Under the pieces are notes generated by a model, which saw only the letters and a list, made by a program, of their open reading frames with translations, ran no database searches and had not been told where the DNA came from. This document shows, piece after piece, positions 20,247 through 32,524 of a stretch of 64,000 bases of DNA; position 1 is the first letter of the stretch, and each line of letters begins with the position of its first letter. Made by a program: the position numbers and the translations under genes. Source of the DNA: Aphrocallistes beatrix (Eukaryota > Porifera > Hexactinellida > Sceptrulophora > Aphrocallistidae); NCBI GenBank assembly GCA_963281255.1, contig OY725498.1:2046001-2110000 (forward strand), given 5' to 3'.

Positions 20247-22400
20247 CAGTCGACTCTCGTTAATACGAACACGGATAAGGAGTACAATCGGATAAGAAGT
20301 ACAAGTTTTGATTCCCCAACCTAATCTATGGCAAAATATATACAAACGAACTCCGGTTAAGGATACCGCCCGTGAAAAATCCATAGGTTTGGCTTACAGC
20401 ATATATCAAGAATAGAGATATATAAGATGTTAAGCGTGGGCAGGTAGTGCAATTAAAAAATATTGAGACATGCCAAACAGTTTTTGGTCGGCATTTCTAG
20501 TTTTTGAGTTACAGCGTCTCAAAGTCGGTTTTTTTCAGTTCTTCCCTAGCACATCTTAATGGTAAGCCCTCCTCCACTCTGTGATTTTTTTAAAGCACAT
20601 GTTTGGATCAAATGCTTCGAATATTTATTCATAGATAGTCTATCATATTTGCCACTTCATAGGACCAGAAGAAAGTTTAAATTAGAAAAATTGTAAATTT
20701 CATCGGTGTCCGAATAAAAAGGGCCAAAAAACGGCGAAAAAAGCACGATTTTCAATGGAAATCAGCAATAAAATGACAAATTTGTAAGATATCGAAAATC
20801 GAGTGGTCCTACGCTCATCGCCTAATGATGTGGAACAACTCCTGAAATTTTCAGACCTCTATCTCAAGGCAATTTTGAGTTAAAATTTTTGAAAGACAGT
20901 CAATTTTGGAATTTTAAAGTCCCGAGATATAGGGATTTGAAGTTTTGATGTTAAGAACGATTTAAAATGAGCTATTAACGATAAATAAAAGCATCCATGG
21001 ACATTTAATCGCATGTATACTAATGAATTAGATGTATTCCAACAGATTTTGGTGAAAATAGAAAAATTATACTGAAAATTCACAAATTACCATGAGACCT
21101 CTAACCCCGAATATTTTGAACCAATTAGGGAATATAATTCATATTCCTAGCAGTACAAAGTATAATTCATCGGTTTAGAATGAATAAAGAGCTTCTAAAA
21201 AGTATATTAGGAAGTTAGAGCGAGAGTCTACGACTTTTAGTTTTCAAGTTAGGATTTTCGAAAAATGCTACGTCATCACGTGATAAAAATTTGAAACTCA
21301 GCATTCCATTCCATGTAGTACACTTATTATATAAGAATCAGATAGATACCGTCTTGAAAAGTATATTAGGAATTGAGAGCTAAGAATTTGGCTGTATATT
21401 TCCCGAGATATGGAGGAATCTGTTTTTGGACCATAAAGGGGGGCTTTGCCCGAATTTTGGAGATAAATGCTTTGCACTTCCAAAATAATCATGTTGAGTG
21501 CTTCAAAATTTCTGCATACATTGCTAGTGATTATTGCATTGTTTTTTGAGTATAATAGCTACTTTTGGGAACTTATTTCATGACAAGATTCGCCATTTTC
21601 TAATATATTCAAAGTTCTTCATAGAATTTGTATTACAATAAAATCGATGATAAGTCAAAAAATATTTACTTTTTGACAAAGAGATGTTTGAGGAACTTAT
21701 ATATTATCATATATATCCTTTCATTTAAGATTATAATAGATTACATATCATCAATAGTTTTTAAGCATTTACATCGAGCACTTTCGGGGCCATAGAGAGG
21801 TTTGATGTCCGAACTTTACCTACAATATACTATAACTTACGAACTAATGGTCGAATCTGAACAAATTTTTAAAAAAAATGTTCAGAATTCTTTTCTATAC
21901 ACAATAGCTAATATCACAACGGCCATTTCCCGAGCATTTTAGAAATGAAGTCCCTCATAAAGATATTTTTGATTGGATTTTAAGTGCCTCTTTTTCTAAA
22001 TTCATCTGTTTTATAATATTTAAAGGGGCCAAAACCATTTTGAGTTTCATATAATTTAAAAAATATCAGATAAGCTGGAAAATAATTGATGATTGCCCCG
22101 CAAAACCACGAATAACTAGCCGATTTTTAGTACTACTGGCTTTAGGTGCTAATTTCTAGAATATCAAAATAAATACCGTCCAACAAGTACGATTAGATGG
22201 TAGACTACTCAATAATCCAATGGAATTAACAATAAAACCATTTTTTTTAATGTCAGGCGATGTTTTTCGAGGGCGGTATCCTTAACACGAACCCGGATAA
22301 GACGAAATATCGGATAATAAGTACGATTTGTGGGTCCCCTTCAGTGCGTTTTCAATACTAAATACATCGGTTAATACGAACACGGATAATACGAACAGGT
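20247..22400. mobile_element. pogo-like MITE split by a TTAA-site element, right end missing
   Basis: Begins CAGTCGACTCTCGTTAATAC after TA. The sequence GAACACGGATAAGG of the left part resumes at 22286 (CGAACCCGGATAAGACG) after the TTAA insertion. The expected inverse terminus is not present before the next copy at 22469. Confidence 0.5.
20361..22281. mobile_element. TTAA-site element with GGATACCGCCC ends, copy A (1,921 bp)
   Basis: Ends GGATACCGCCC and GGGCGGTATCC are perfect inverses, flanked by TTAA at 20357-20360 and 22282-22285. It is near-identical by eye to copy B (27003-29044), which implies recent activity. Only short ORFs of no recognised family. TTAA targeting suggests piggyBac or Kolobok, mobilised by a transposase encoded elsewhere. 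Confidence 0.75.
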
Positions 22401-22468
22401 GTGTGCCTACGAGCACTTTGAATATGGTACGTAGATAGATACTAGACAGATATTTCTCAATGAAAATA

Positions 22469-22669
22469 CAGTCGAATCTCGTTAATACAACATGGATAAT
22501 GAGTTCTCTATTTGACAAGTACAATTTCATACTCTCACGTAGTTATCACTATGTATATTAAGTATTTTGGACAAATGTGGCTATGTACGTACTTCGGTTA
22601 ATACGTACTCCGGATAAGGAGTACAAATCTCCACGGTCCCTTGGTGTACGTGTTAACGAGAGTCGACTT
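22469..22669. mobile_element. pogo-like MITE (about 201 bp)
   Basis: Left end CAGTCGAATCTCGTTAATAC after TA (22467-22468) and inverse right end GTTAACGAGAGTCGACTT before TA (22670-22671). Inside it repeats GGATAAGGAGTACAAAT motifs like the element at 20247. Confidence 0.6.
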
Positions 22670-22865
22670 TATATGGAAGCAATGTAACAACTAAAATGAT
22701 CATATAAAATATATTGATATTCAGCATCAATTTCAAACCAAATTAGGCGGGCCCATTTTGTATTACAATCACTAACACGCAGGCCCCATAATAGAGTGTT
22801 TTGAAAGAGTCGTAGGCTATCAAATTTAGTCTCGCGGGCCCCAGGTTGCCCACCGCTGACATATA

Positions 22866-23190
22866 TAAACATTAATCGATTTTTAATAGCAAATATATAT
22901 ATCTATATCTGTAACGAAATGATTGAAGAAACTGCCAGGCACAGAAAGCTGATTTTTGGCATGTGAGAGTCTTTTGGCTATGGCTCCACTAAGTTCTGAG
23001 CCCAGACGAATATGTCGACTCATCATGGAATTATGACGTCATTGTTACCTTTCTTTATAATTAGAAATTTCAGTTTTTCGACGATAACTCAGTTATTTTG
23101 GATGATAGAAAGCTGAAATTTTAATACAATGTGTATATTAATATTATTCACATATGATACAACTATCATCAAAAAATGATGACTCACTAG
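22866..23190 (+). repeat. Helitron-like repeat family X, 5' part
   Basis: Begins near CATTAATCGATTTTTAATAG, a microsatellite-like TA stretch, then CGAAATGATTGAAGAAACTG, GGCTATGGCTCCACTAAG and ATTATGACGTCATTG. It stops after GATGACTCACTAG, where the P-type transposase remnant begins. Confidence 0.55.
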
Positions 23191-24530
23191 ACAGAGACTT
23201 CACTTCAAAGTGCCAAAAGGAAATGGTGCCTTTACTGAAGTACCGCGCGTGAAGCCAATGATGTAGGAAGGTACTGTTCCAAGTCTACTACCTGGCTGTC
23301 CAGCTTACTACTCAACTAAATCTACGGAACAGAATCGCTTGTCATACGATGAAAAAGAAGAAGATTTGATGAACCAAACCCTGCAACTTAGTTTGAGACC
23401 CGAGAGTGAGGAAAAAGTGAGGGGAAGGGTGAGGGAAAGGAAGTTCGATAAATTAACCTTGATTTAGATTTAGATAAGTTAACCCTTGATTTCACTACCT
23501 AATAGTTGGTTTGTATGGTTTCGCGGTGAAAATAACATCACGTTCGCTCTTGCTAAGATGACTGAAAGAAAACAAGATCAATTCCTATCTACATATCTAC
23601 CTCCTATTTTCATTGACAAAACATTCCTGTTTCCTTTGCTGCAATTAATGACATCCGACAAATTGGATCTGTTTTGCAGGAACTTGCTTTAGAACACGAA
23701 TCTAATTCTAAAAACACTAAGCAGTCATTTCATATACCCCGAGCCAATGAGCATATTAAGGAAGTCATCAATGATTTACTTCAGATAATGAACTTCATAG
23801 TGATAGCTCAGAATTAGCGCGTTTGCAATTTATCCTCTGTCAATTAGAGAATACATTTATCCCCAAGAATAGACGACGATACAATATTATAACACAAATA
23901 ATGGCTATTAAGACGCATCTAACATCTGCTTGTTATAGGTATCTTCAGAGTTTAAACTGTATATCTCTTCCTCATGTTCATACATTCGAAAAATTGTATG
24001 CTTCTTTTGGTCTCGAAAACGATTTCTGTGCTTATCTTCGCCATTCCACTTCTTGCTTTAGTCCAAGGGAAATAAATGTTATTGTTCAAATGGATGAAAT
24101 TCATGTTAGATCTGATATTTTATATAAAGGAGGGAAAATAATTGGTCCTTATTTAACTCGATGATCCAACGAGAGCATATTCGCTGTTATGGTGTCCAGT
24201 TTACATAAAAAATGGTCTTGCATCTCTCGTTTATTACCTTGTGTATCTATCTCTGCTGAAACTATATTTCCAATCATAAAATCTTGCATAATCGATATCG
24301 AGCATTGCGATCTAAGGGTGCAAGTCATTTCAACTGATAATTCCCCTTTGTGAATTCGTTTAAACTGTTTTCTTAGAATGGAAAGTTAGAGACTAATGTA
24401 CCTCACCCATTTGATAGCAGTATAATTCTTTTTCTAACATTTTACTTCGTTCATTTATTGAAAAGTATTTGTAAATTGTAATAACTGGTTAAACTAAAAA
24501 TATTATGATAAAACGTTTCATTTTCTGAAT

Positions 24531-25010
24531 CTGGTCTGATCGGACAAAAGTATTTGAAATCCTTACTATTTTCCATCATAATTAGTTATAAAGTGGGTCT
24601 ATTTATGAGTGAAATGTAATCAAACTGTTACAGATTTTATAATTTCGATTTCAAATTCATATTCTACACATTCGAATTACTCAGGTTAGATGCCTTCTAT
24701 TGATTTATTCATTTCCGAGGTTAAGATTCATCAAACTGTGCCACTTTGTGCCACTCCTCGTCATCATGTCTAATGGTAATGGGAGTGAAAAGTGGCACAA
24801 AGTGACATACAAGTAGATTGATAAAATTTCAACTTATGAATGTATATAACAATAGAAGGCTCCAAACCGGAGTAATTCGAATGTGTATAATATGAATTTG
24901 AAATCGAAATTACAGTTTGATGACATTTCTCTCCATGAAAAGACCCACTTTATAACTAGTTATGATAGAAAATAGTAAGGATTTCAAATACTTTTGTCCG
25001 GTTAGAGTAG
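24531..25010. mobile_element. Tc1-like MITE inserted in the P-type pseudogene
   Basis: Ends CTGGTCTGATCGGACAAAAG and inverse CTTTTGTCCGGTTAGAGTAG, followed by TA on the right; the left TA is not preserved. Arms of about 110 bp are inverse copies, including AAATCCTTACTATTTTC and AATTTGAAATCGAAATTA-type segments. It is related to 6184-6657 by its CGGACAAAAGTATTTG end. Confidence 0.55.
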
Positions 25011-25051
25011 TATAGAGCGTCAAATGTAATACTGGTGTTGAAAGTCGTTAA

Positions 25052-26037
25052 GGTTGGTGTTTCCCATGCGAAACTTGTTTTTTATTAAAAATGTGCCCGA
25101 ATTGCTTTTTTATCATTTTTAGATCCTTATAGGGGTTCTAAACAATAATCCCGATTTTTATAACTCCAGCCCCAATATTTCGCCACTTTGAGCCACTTGT
25201 AAAATATTTCCAAATATGGTCAATATATATATCAAATTGCTGGAAATTTAGTGCTGAGTACGAACTCAGTATTAAAATAACGACCTGGCATAGTCAAATA
25301 AAGTTATAGGTATGGGATTTCGGAGAAAACTATCGGACATGGTCATTTTTGGGCCCCCAGTGATAACTGTCAACTTTTTCACACTTTTGAAGGTGTCATG
25401 ATGTGAAAATATTTGATATGCCATATTTTGAAGTTAAGTACTACAATAAGTTGTTGATTGAGGATGTTTTGATGTTATATATTATCAGAATTCCGTAAAA
25501 ACAAATGGAAATCAAGCCTTTCCGAAGAAAATTGCTTTGTAGCATGTTTTTAACACTCAAAAAAATCAATTTTACAACGGAGGAATCTCTAGTTACAAAA
25601 GTCATAGAGTAAAAAACTCGATTGTTTTGGAAAGATCTCGTCACGTAGAACAAAATGATAGAGATAGATTTTCGATATTCTACTTTAGAAAAAAGTTAAA
25701 ATATTTTTCCTTTCGAAAATCTGCCTCTAAATTTTGTATAAACGAAATTTGAAAGAAAAAATTATTTAGGTTAAAATTGAAAATTCTATTCCTATTATTT
25801 TCTTTATTCAACCATTTTGTGTAAGAATAATTGAGTAAAAGAGGCATAAGGCATTGAAGTTTCCTTGAATGTCCTCTATAAATTAGGTCATTTGGGAAAA
25901 AAATAATTTTTCTCTTACTTCTTGGGCTCCCGAAAAGTGTATTTTTGCAGATAACTCAACGAGAATAGTTTCCACAAAAAATTTCAGAAGAAAATAATGA
26001 AAACTTTAAAAGTTAGTTCTGGAAGGAAACACCAACC
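25052..26037. mobile_element. TTAA-site element with GGTTGGTGTTTCC ends (986 bp)
   Basis: Ends GGTTGGTGTTTCCCATGCG and inverse GGAAACACCAACC, with TTAA at 25048-25051 and 26038-26041. It lacks one inner arm compared with the 1.2-kb members at 51735-52948 and 58457-59668. Inserted in the P-type transposase pseudogene, whose frame resumes after the site. Confidence 0.75.
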
Positions 26038-27002
26038 TTAACGAAATAACTCTTTCTGCACCAACCATCCAGAACGAATTCGTACCCCAGAATTTAGAAA
26101 TAATACACCTGAGTTTGTTGACATCCTTCTTACTGTTTGGACATTATTTAACGTTAATACACCATTTAAAGGAATACGTTTGAACGATCTTTTTAAGCTC
26201 GTGTAGTTTTCTGGTTAGATGCCTGGCAAGCTCTACCAGAAAAAAAATGGGAAACTGAGGAAACAAACACTAGTTTTAGGCATGCTTGTATTGCATTACC
26301 ACAAATTGCTAACCATTCGACTAACTCTTGTGGTTTTACCTACTATATGTTGTCCTTTTTACGAACAGATCCATTGGAACACCATTTCGGGTTGTATCGT
26401 ATGATGTCGGCTTCTAATTACCATGTCTAATATCTTCAAATTCTCGAAACCGAGCGTCGACTCAAACTTACTAGCATATTAAATATATTTGCTGGCCGAC
26501 AAGACTCTTGTTTACCATCAATTCAGTCATTTGTCAAATCCTTTTCTTCTCCTTGTTCCACACATTGATGTTGAGTTCAATTTCAAGCCATTTCTTGATG
26601 AATTCCCGATCTATCAACCATTGAATGCAGTCCACAAGTGCTTCAATCATTGGCCTTTATTGCAGGCTATTCTGTCCATCAATACCTAAAATTATCGAAA
26701 CCATGTCATATCGGTCTTAATCTGTTTACATTTGATAAAGCATTTCTTCTTGATTTAGCCTCAGATTCTGAGTTTAAACTTCTGCAGTTAACGGACCGTG
26801 GCGGACTTAAGTACCCATCTGAGCCTATTTTGAATATTATACTTGTTTCATGGAAGATATTTTATGCCATCGAGAATAATAAAGAGCTGTTGGCAAAGCT
26901 AGTAAATGGGTCTTCTAGAAAAATATTAGTTGAACTCACATTGATGTACTTGGAAGATAGTGATAATCGTGATACGAATATTTGGAAGTCTAATTGTGTT
27001 AA

Positions 27003-29044
27003 GGATACCGCCCGTGAAAAATCCATAGGTTTGGCTTACAGCATATATCAAGAATAGAGAAATATAAGATGTTAAGCGTGGGCAGGTAGTGCAATTAAAA
27101 AATATTGAGACATGCCAAACAGTTTTTGGTTCGCATTTCTAGTTTTTGAGTTACAGCGGCTCAAAGTCGTTTTTTTCCCGTTTTTCCCTAGCACATCTTA
27201 ATGGTAAGCCCTCCTCCACTCTGTGATTTTTTTGAAACACATGTTTGGATCAAATGCTTCGAAAATTTATTCAAATATAGTCTATAAAATTTGCAATCGC
27301 ATAGAACCAAAATAAAGTTAAAATAACCAAATTGTTAATTTTATAGGGGTTTGAAAAAATTGCCAAAAACGGCGAACTCTGTGCCACTCTGTGATTTTTT
27401 TGAAACACATGTTTGGATCAAATGCTTCGAAAATTTATTCAAATATAGTCTATAAAATTTGCAATCGCATAGAACCAAAATAAAGTTAAAATAACCAAAA
27501 TTGTTAATTTTATAGGGGTTTGAAAAAAACGGCGATAAAAGCCCGATTTTCTTTGGAAATCAGCAATAAAATCACAAATTTATATGATATCGAAAATCGA
27601 GTGGTCCTACGCTCATCGCCTAATGATATGGAACAGCTCCTGAAATTTTCAAACCTCTATCTCAAAGCAATTTTGAGTTAAAATTTTTGAAAGACGGTCG
27701 ATTTTGGAATTTTAAAGTCCCGAGATATAGGGGTTTGAAGTTTTGATGTTAAGAACGATGTAAAATGAGCTATTAACGATAAATAAAAGCATCCATGGGC
27801 ATTTAATCGCATGTATACTAATGAATTAGATGTATTCCAACAGATTTTGGTGAAAATAGAAAAATTATACTGAAAATTCACAAATTACCATGAGGCCTCT
27901 AACCCCGAATATTTTGAACCAATTAGGGAATATAATTCATATTCCTAGCACTACAAAGTATAATTAATCGGTTTAGAATGAATAAAGAACTTCTAAAAAG
28001 TATATTAGGAAGTTAGAGCGAGAGTCTACGACTTTTAGATTTCAAGTTAGGATTTTCGAAAAATGCTACGTCATCACGTGATAAAAATTTAAAACTTAGC
28101 ATTCCATTCCATGTAGTACACTTATTATTTAAGAATCAGATATATACCGTCTTGAAAAGTATATTAGGAATTGAGAGCTAAGAATTTGGGTGTATATTTC
28201 CCGAGATATGGAGGAATCTGTTTTTGGACCATAAATGGGGGGCTTTGACCGAATTTTGGAGATAAATGCTTGGAACATCCAAAATAATCATGTTGAGTGC
28301 TTCAAAAGTTCTGTATACATTGCTAGTGACTATTGCATTGTTTTTTGAGTATAATAGCTACTTTGGGAACTTATTTCATGACAAGATTCGCCATTTTCTA
28401 ATATATTCAAAGTTCTCCATATAATTTGTATTACAATAAAATCGATGATAAGTCAAGAAATATTTACTTTTTGACAAAGAGATGTTTGAGGAACCTAGTA
28501 TATATTATCATATATATCCTTTCATTTAAGATTATAATAGATTATATATCTTCAATAGTTTTTAAGCATTGACATAGAGCACTTTCGGGGCCATAGAGAG
28601 GTTTGATGTCCGAACTTTACCTACAATATACTATAACTTACGAACTAATGGTCGGATCTGAACAAATTTTTTTTAACTGTTCAGAATTCTTTTCTATACA
28701 CAATAGCTAATATCATAAGTCCCTCATAAAGATATTTTTGATTGGATTTTAAGTGCCTCTTTTCTAAATTCATCTGTTTTATAATATTTAAAGGGGCCAA
28801 AACCATTTTGAGGTTCATATAATTGAAAAAATATCAGATAAGTTAGAAAATAATTGATGAATGCGCCGCAAAACCACGAATAACTTTCCGATTTTTAGTA
28901 CGACTGAGCTTTAGGTGATCAGTTTTAGAATATCAAAATAAATACCGTCCAACAAGTACGATTAGATGGTAATCCGATGGAATTAGCACTAAAAAATTTC
29001 ACCATTTTTTAAATGTCAGGCGATGTTTTTCCAGGGCGGTATCC
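27003..29044. mobile_element. TTAA-site element with GGATACCGCCC ends, copy B (2,042 bp)
   Basis: Flanked by TTAA at 26999-27002 and 29045-29048, inserted inside the C-terminal coding part of the P-type pseudogene (codons AAT TGT GTT). It is longer than copy A because a segment near 27218-27375 is repeated in tandem to about 27525. The reading frame runs into the element by chance, so ORFs spanning the junction are artefacts. Confidence 0.75.
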
Positions 29045-30004
29045 TTAACTGTGAAGTATTCAATTGAAGCATCTTACAGAAACTTGTTTTTACCTCAGCG
29101 AATTGCTTTCTCGTAAATAAAGTCAAGAATTATAATTCTCTAGTTCTTTCGAAATTTGTAGAAAAACGTAAATTAATGAAATATTCTTAATTATTAGTTT
29201 ACTTCTGTATTTCTTACTATGTGTATTTGTATTACTTTGTTAATTCTTATTTCTATTATGTAGTTTCTTGGTGCCCTTGATTTATCTATATTATAAACAG
29301 AATGCGTATTAGTGGTAGTACTAGCTAGAGTCCGAATGAGGAGAGAGAATGAGAAAGAGAGTTATTATTTAGGATCTGTGTTATATTTCTACTAATTATA
29401 TTATAGAATGTACAATTAATATTAAATTATGATATATCCAATCGCCATTTTCACTATACATGTAATTTTAACCACAGGATAACAGGGCAGTAATGTTTAG
29501 GAGTCCTATAGATGCATAGTTAACTTAATAGCTCAATTCACTGGATTTTAGAAAATAAAATTTCCCATCTTGTTGTTCATCCATGGTACATTTACTGTCA
29601 TGCCTTATATTAAGTAGGCTATGCGTACATTAAATCCTGACGGGTGCCCCCCCCCCCTGGATAGTACTACTCCATACTACTATATAGATTTATCTATTCA
29701 AAAGGGATATCATCTTCCCCAAGGCGTATCGGCCGTTATACCTTAAAAAAGGAAGGCGTAGTATCGACCCGATACGCTATATAGGGGTGGGAAGAACTGT
29801 CAATTCACAATACTGAAATTGGATATTTGCATTTGTGGGATGACTGGATGGCGACTGCATGATCAAGGTGGAGGCAAACTGGGGTATCTTTATGCATAGC
29901 CCTCTGTATATAAATGGCCTGCCATCTAAATCTCAAATATGGAACAGGGATGCGGTCGAAGATGGGATACTAAAGTACGATTAGCGATCATTTTATTTAT
30001 TATA

Positions 30005-30336
30005 CAGTACACCCTCGCTAATCCGAACAGCTCTGTGCCAATGATCGAAAAAATCGTTCGGATTAGTGAATTTGTTCCGATTAGTGAAATAACACTAATT
30101 CAATGGGGTATTAACTATAAAAAATTTGTATCGTTAGAATATTAAGGATAATAATTTGTTATGATTGCTTCTTTAATGAGGTTTCTCAATCTTATTGAAG
30201 TGTATAATATTATAAACGTTGATTTAAGGCATAGAGGCGAATAAGATTATATTTCGGGTGTTCGGATTGTAAGAATGAAGTGTTCGGATTAGCGAGGGTT
30301 CGGACTAGCGAGGTTCGGATTAGCGAGGGTGCACTG
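30005..30336. mobile_element. pogo-like MITE (332 bp), TA target
   Basis: Ends CAGTACACCCTCGCTAATCC and inverse TAGCGAGGGTGCACTG are flanked by TA (30003-30004 and 30337-30338). Subterminal CGGATTAG motifs are repeated at both ends (three times at the right), a pattern expected for transposase binding sites. Confidence 0.7.
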
Positions 30337-30544
30337 TAATAGATTAATAAGTCAAATCATAGCATTCTGTATGTTTACAGAGGGATATTATAGTAAATTA
30401 ATTTAATTCACTTCAATCAGACAATACTGATATTGTCTTCATTTGATTTTATATCAAATACATTTATAATGACATACGTACATATCATTAATTGAATTAC
30501 ATTATACTATTAGTTGTAATAGACATACTTCTAAAGAAAACACT

Positions 30545-31780
30545 TTAAATAATAAATAATATAGTATAGAAAAGAGTTGGTCTCGCTGTCCCATTCGCTC
30601 GATGACTGTATACGACCCGATAAAGCATGGTTCCATCCCATCCGACCGAGGTTTGTATCAGGAAAAACATACTACCTCTCTCTATGATTGTCGGTGAAGG
30701 GACTTTGTAATTGCCCTTCATTATGGACCGTGACTCATCTAGGTTAGAAATGGCCTTAGAGTTCACTACATCTTTTGCACTGGTGACCTCCTCCAACCAC
30801 TCTTGAGCGGCAACCTTATCTTTTCCAGTAGTTGGGTTAGAAAGAAAGTGACTTAGGTTCCACTCCATACAGCACCGCAAAGGCGGTATCCCATACTGGG
30901 GCTAGGTAAGCAGTTGAGATGAAAACTGACTTCCTGTAGGATCGAAGGCCATCCGGCGGTCTGGTCTGCCATTAGATAAATCTCCACAAACTCCGAGAAT
31001 ATATCAGTTAGCAAAATGAAATATCTGTGACTACCAGTCAACCATGGTGGTGTTGCGATATCCTAGGCTACTGCTTGTCTTGGTTCCTCGGCAATTACAA
31101 TCGGCTCAAGAGGTTCCTCAGTCGATACTTGGGCTTATTTTTCGGGTAAATCAGACAGACCTTGCAAAAATGCTCCACATCGAGGTATAGACCCCTCCAA
31201 AAGAAGTATGAATTAACTTTTGCGACAGTTTTTCTAACACCTGTAGGTGCGAATTATTCTGGATTCGCATTAGGACTTCGTTTCTCAGACTGTGGTGGGT
31301 ACGACAACTTGATCGCCTCTGTACAGAAGCTTTCCTCTGACTTGCATCCTTTTGTCATTTAAACCTCCCTGAATAGATTACTCATCGTTCTCCAACTGAC
31401 TCAATGCCAAACAAGTTCCTCTGTCTAAGCGTAAATCTTATTTATTCCTCGAAAATAATTCATTGAGATCAGGTATAGAAAAAGGTGGCGCTCGAAATGG
31501 TCAACATCATTGTTCACACTCTGATCTACGTCGCTAGGGAGTCTGGATAGGTAATCGGCCGCCGTGTTCTCCTTTCTTTTTACATATTGAACTTCGTATT
31601 TAATCGCCTCTAGCTCCTGGATCCATCTCGAAAACTTGTGTCTCGGGTCTTTCTGCCCACGGAGCTAGCGGAGTGGGTTATGATCAGTCAATGATCAGTC
31701 CTGGAAAGATTTGACAGCCAACCATTCCTTCTATTCACATCCAAACTGTAGCTTAGACAGATCGTTTGGTTGACTCGATC
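30545..31780 (-). pseudogene. Ty3/gypsy pol remnant (RNase H end and integrase)
   Basis: On the minus strand, near 31690-31510, frames read DHNPLR and KDPRHKFSRWIQELE, YVKRKENTAADYLSRLP, the end of a gypsy-type RNase H. Further on, 31041-30930 reads YFILLTDIFSEFVEIYLMAD, the integrase core strand, and 30880-30545 continues with degraded integrase. Several stops and frameshifts; no LTRs recognised. It is a dead retrotransposon piece. Confidence 0.65.
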
Positions 31781-32291
31781 TTCTTTTGAATTATATGAAA
31801 GATGACGATGCTTGGTGGAAGACTGGCTGGAGTAGTATGAAGAACATCCTGTCAAGAAGCATGGAACTTCCTCATCCTTTAGCTTCGGACTTGCTGGGGG
31901 ATTTCTCTGAATGTACCGCCACCCTTTGGCACCTTGTAGGTCTATTCAACATTATATTCTCTAAAGTGTTTGATACAATCGAATATATCTAAGTTCGTCA
32001 ATATGTTCTCGATGTAGTGCTCGAATCCATACTTGCTTAAGTTCAAGTGGGATCTTTGGAATCCGAAAACATGGGACGCGATCTCTGGTCTGTAATTGCT
32101 CTTGAAACCGGGAGCTGAACACGTATTTTGCATTCTTATATGAATGAATAATTGCTAATAGATTTATTGAAAAGACAAAGGATTTGTATTAAAATAATAT
32201 GAAAGCATGATATCTAATATAAGAGAATTGCTAAGTAAGGAAAGAAGTATTTTTAGAAAGTGTGGTTAAGCTCTCATAATCTCACACTATC
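31781..32291. other. Unassigned, probably gypsy-flanking sequence
   Basis: Moderate GC and short open frames but no motif I recognise. It may be further pol sequence upstream of the gypsy remnant. Confidence 0.3.
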
Positions 32292-32523
32292 TTCTGGACA
32301 CTTTGTGTCTGCCAGAAGCGCCCTTTGGGCGCCTAGGCTCACATTGATTAATTATATAGGATATAACATCTCTAAATACGTATGTCTTACTGTTATAATC
32401 GGTATCCAACGAAAAAATTACAAAATTTGTTAATTTTTAAATTTTTGATACTTAATGATAAAGTGATAACAGAGTGATGAGTCATCTTTTTTTATTATAG
32501 TCAAAATTCCAGCCTTATCACTT
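32292..32523 (-). repeat. Helitron-like family X fragment with hairpin cassette
   Basis: The hairpins GGACACTTTGTGTCTGCC and GCGCCCTTTGGGCGCC (32296-32335) are followed by GATTAATTATATAGGATATA, ATCGGTATCCAACG and GATGAGTCATC. This is the hairpin-bearing half of the element in the orientation of 55565-56131. It is cut off at the TTAA-site element. Confidence 0.5.
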
Positions 32524-32524
32524 A

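Larger units (their letters stand above)
20142..22858. mobile_element. Possible hAT element defined by two matching ends
   Basis: CAGTGGCGGGCAACCTTAAT at 20142 and the inverse GGTTGCCCACCGCTG ending at 22858 are clear hAT-type termini, with GGGCCCC tracts just inside both. The flanking octamers (CTCTACAA and ACATATAT) do not match, so these may be ends of different copies. Pogo-like and TTAA-site elements fill most of the interior. Confidence 0.4.
23195..29623 (+). pseudogene. P-element-type (THAP9-like) transposase pseudogene with right terminus
   Basis: Host pieces are 23195-24530, 25011-25051, 26038-27002 and 29045-29623, separated by a Tc1-like MITE and two TTAA-site elements. Visible blocks: the stretch after the THAP domain (VPSLLPGCPAYYSTKS-like, near 23277), FEKLYASFGLENDFCAYL and QMDEIHVRSDILYKGGKIIG (about 23985-24145), KKWSC, DPLEHHFGLYRM-like (about 26368-26402), LKYPSEPILNIIL (26808-26850) and a C-terminal tail after 29049. 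P-type transposases cut DNA with an RNase H-like fold; the Asp in QMDEIHV is the likely first catalytic residue (inference). The THAP domain is missing, and frameshifts and stops are frequent, so it is dead. The right end, ACTGTCATGCCTTATATTA then AGTAGGCTATG (to 29623), matches the ends of the CATAGCC foldbacks. Confidence 0.7.

Noticed and set aside
20880..21083. 67-codon ORF present in both GGATACC elements (also 27678-27881)
   Set aside because: Considered as a small conserved protein because both copies keep it, but the copies are near-identical throughout, so this is no evidence of coding selection.
20142..22858. Certain hAT element with pogo-like elements inside
   Set aside because: The termini match but the flanking octamers do not; kept only as a low-confidence feature.
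30005..30336. Host promoter or origin from repeated CGGATTAG motifs
   Set aside because: Fully explained as subterminal repeats of a pogo-like MITE with TA duplication.
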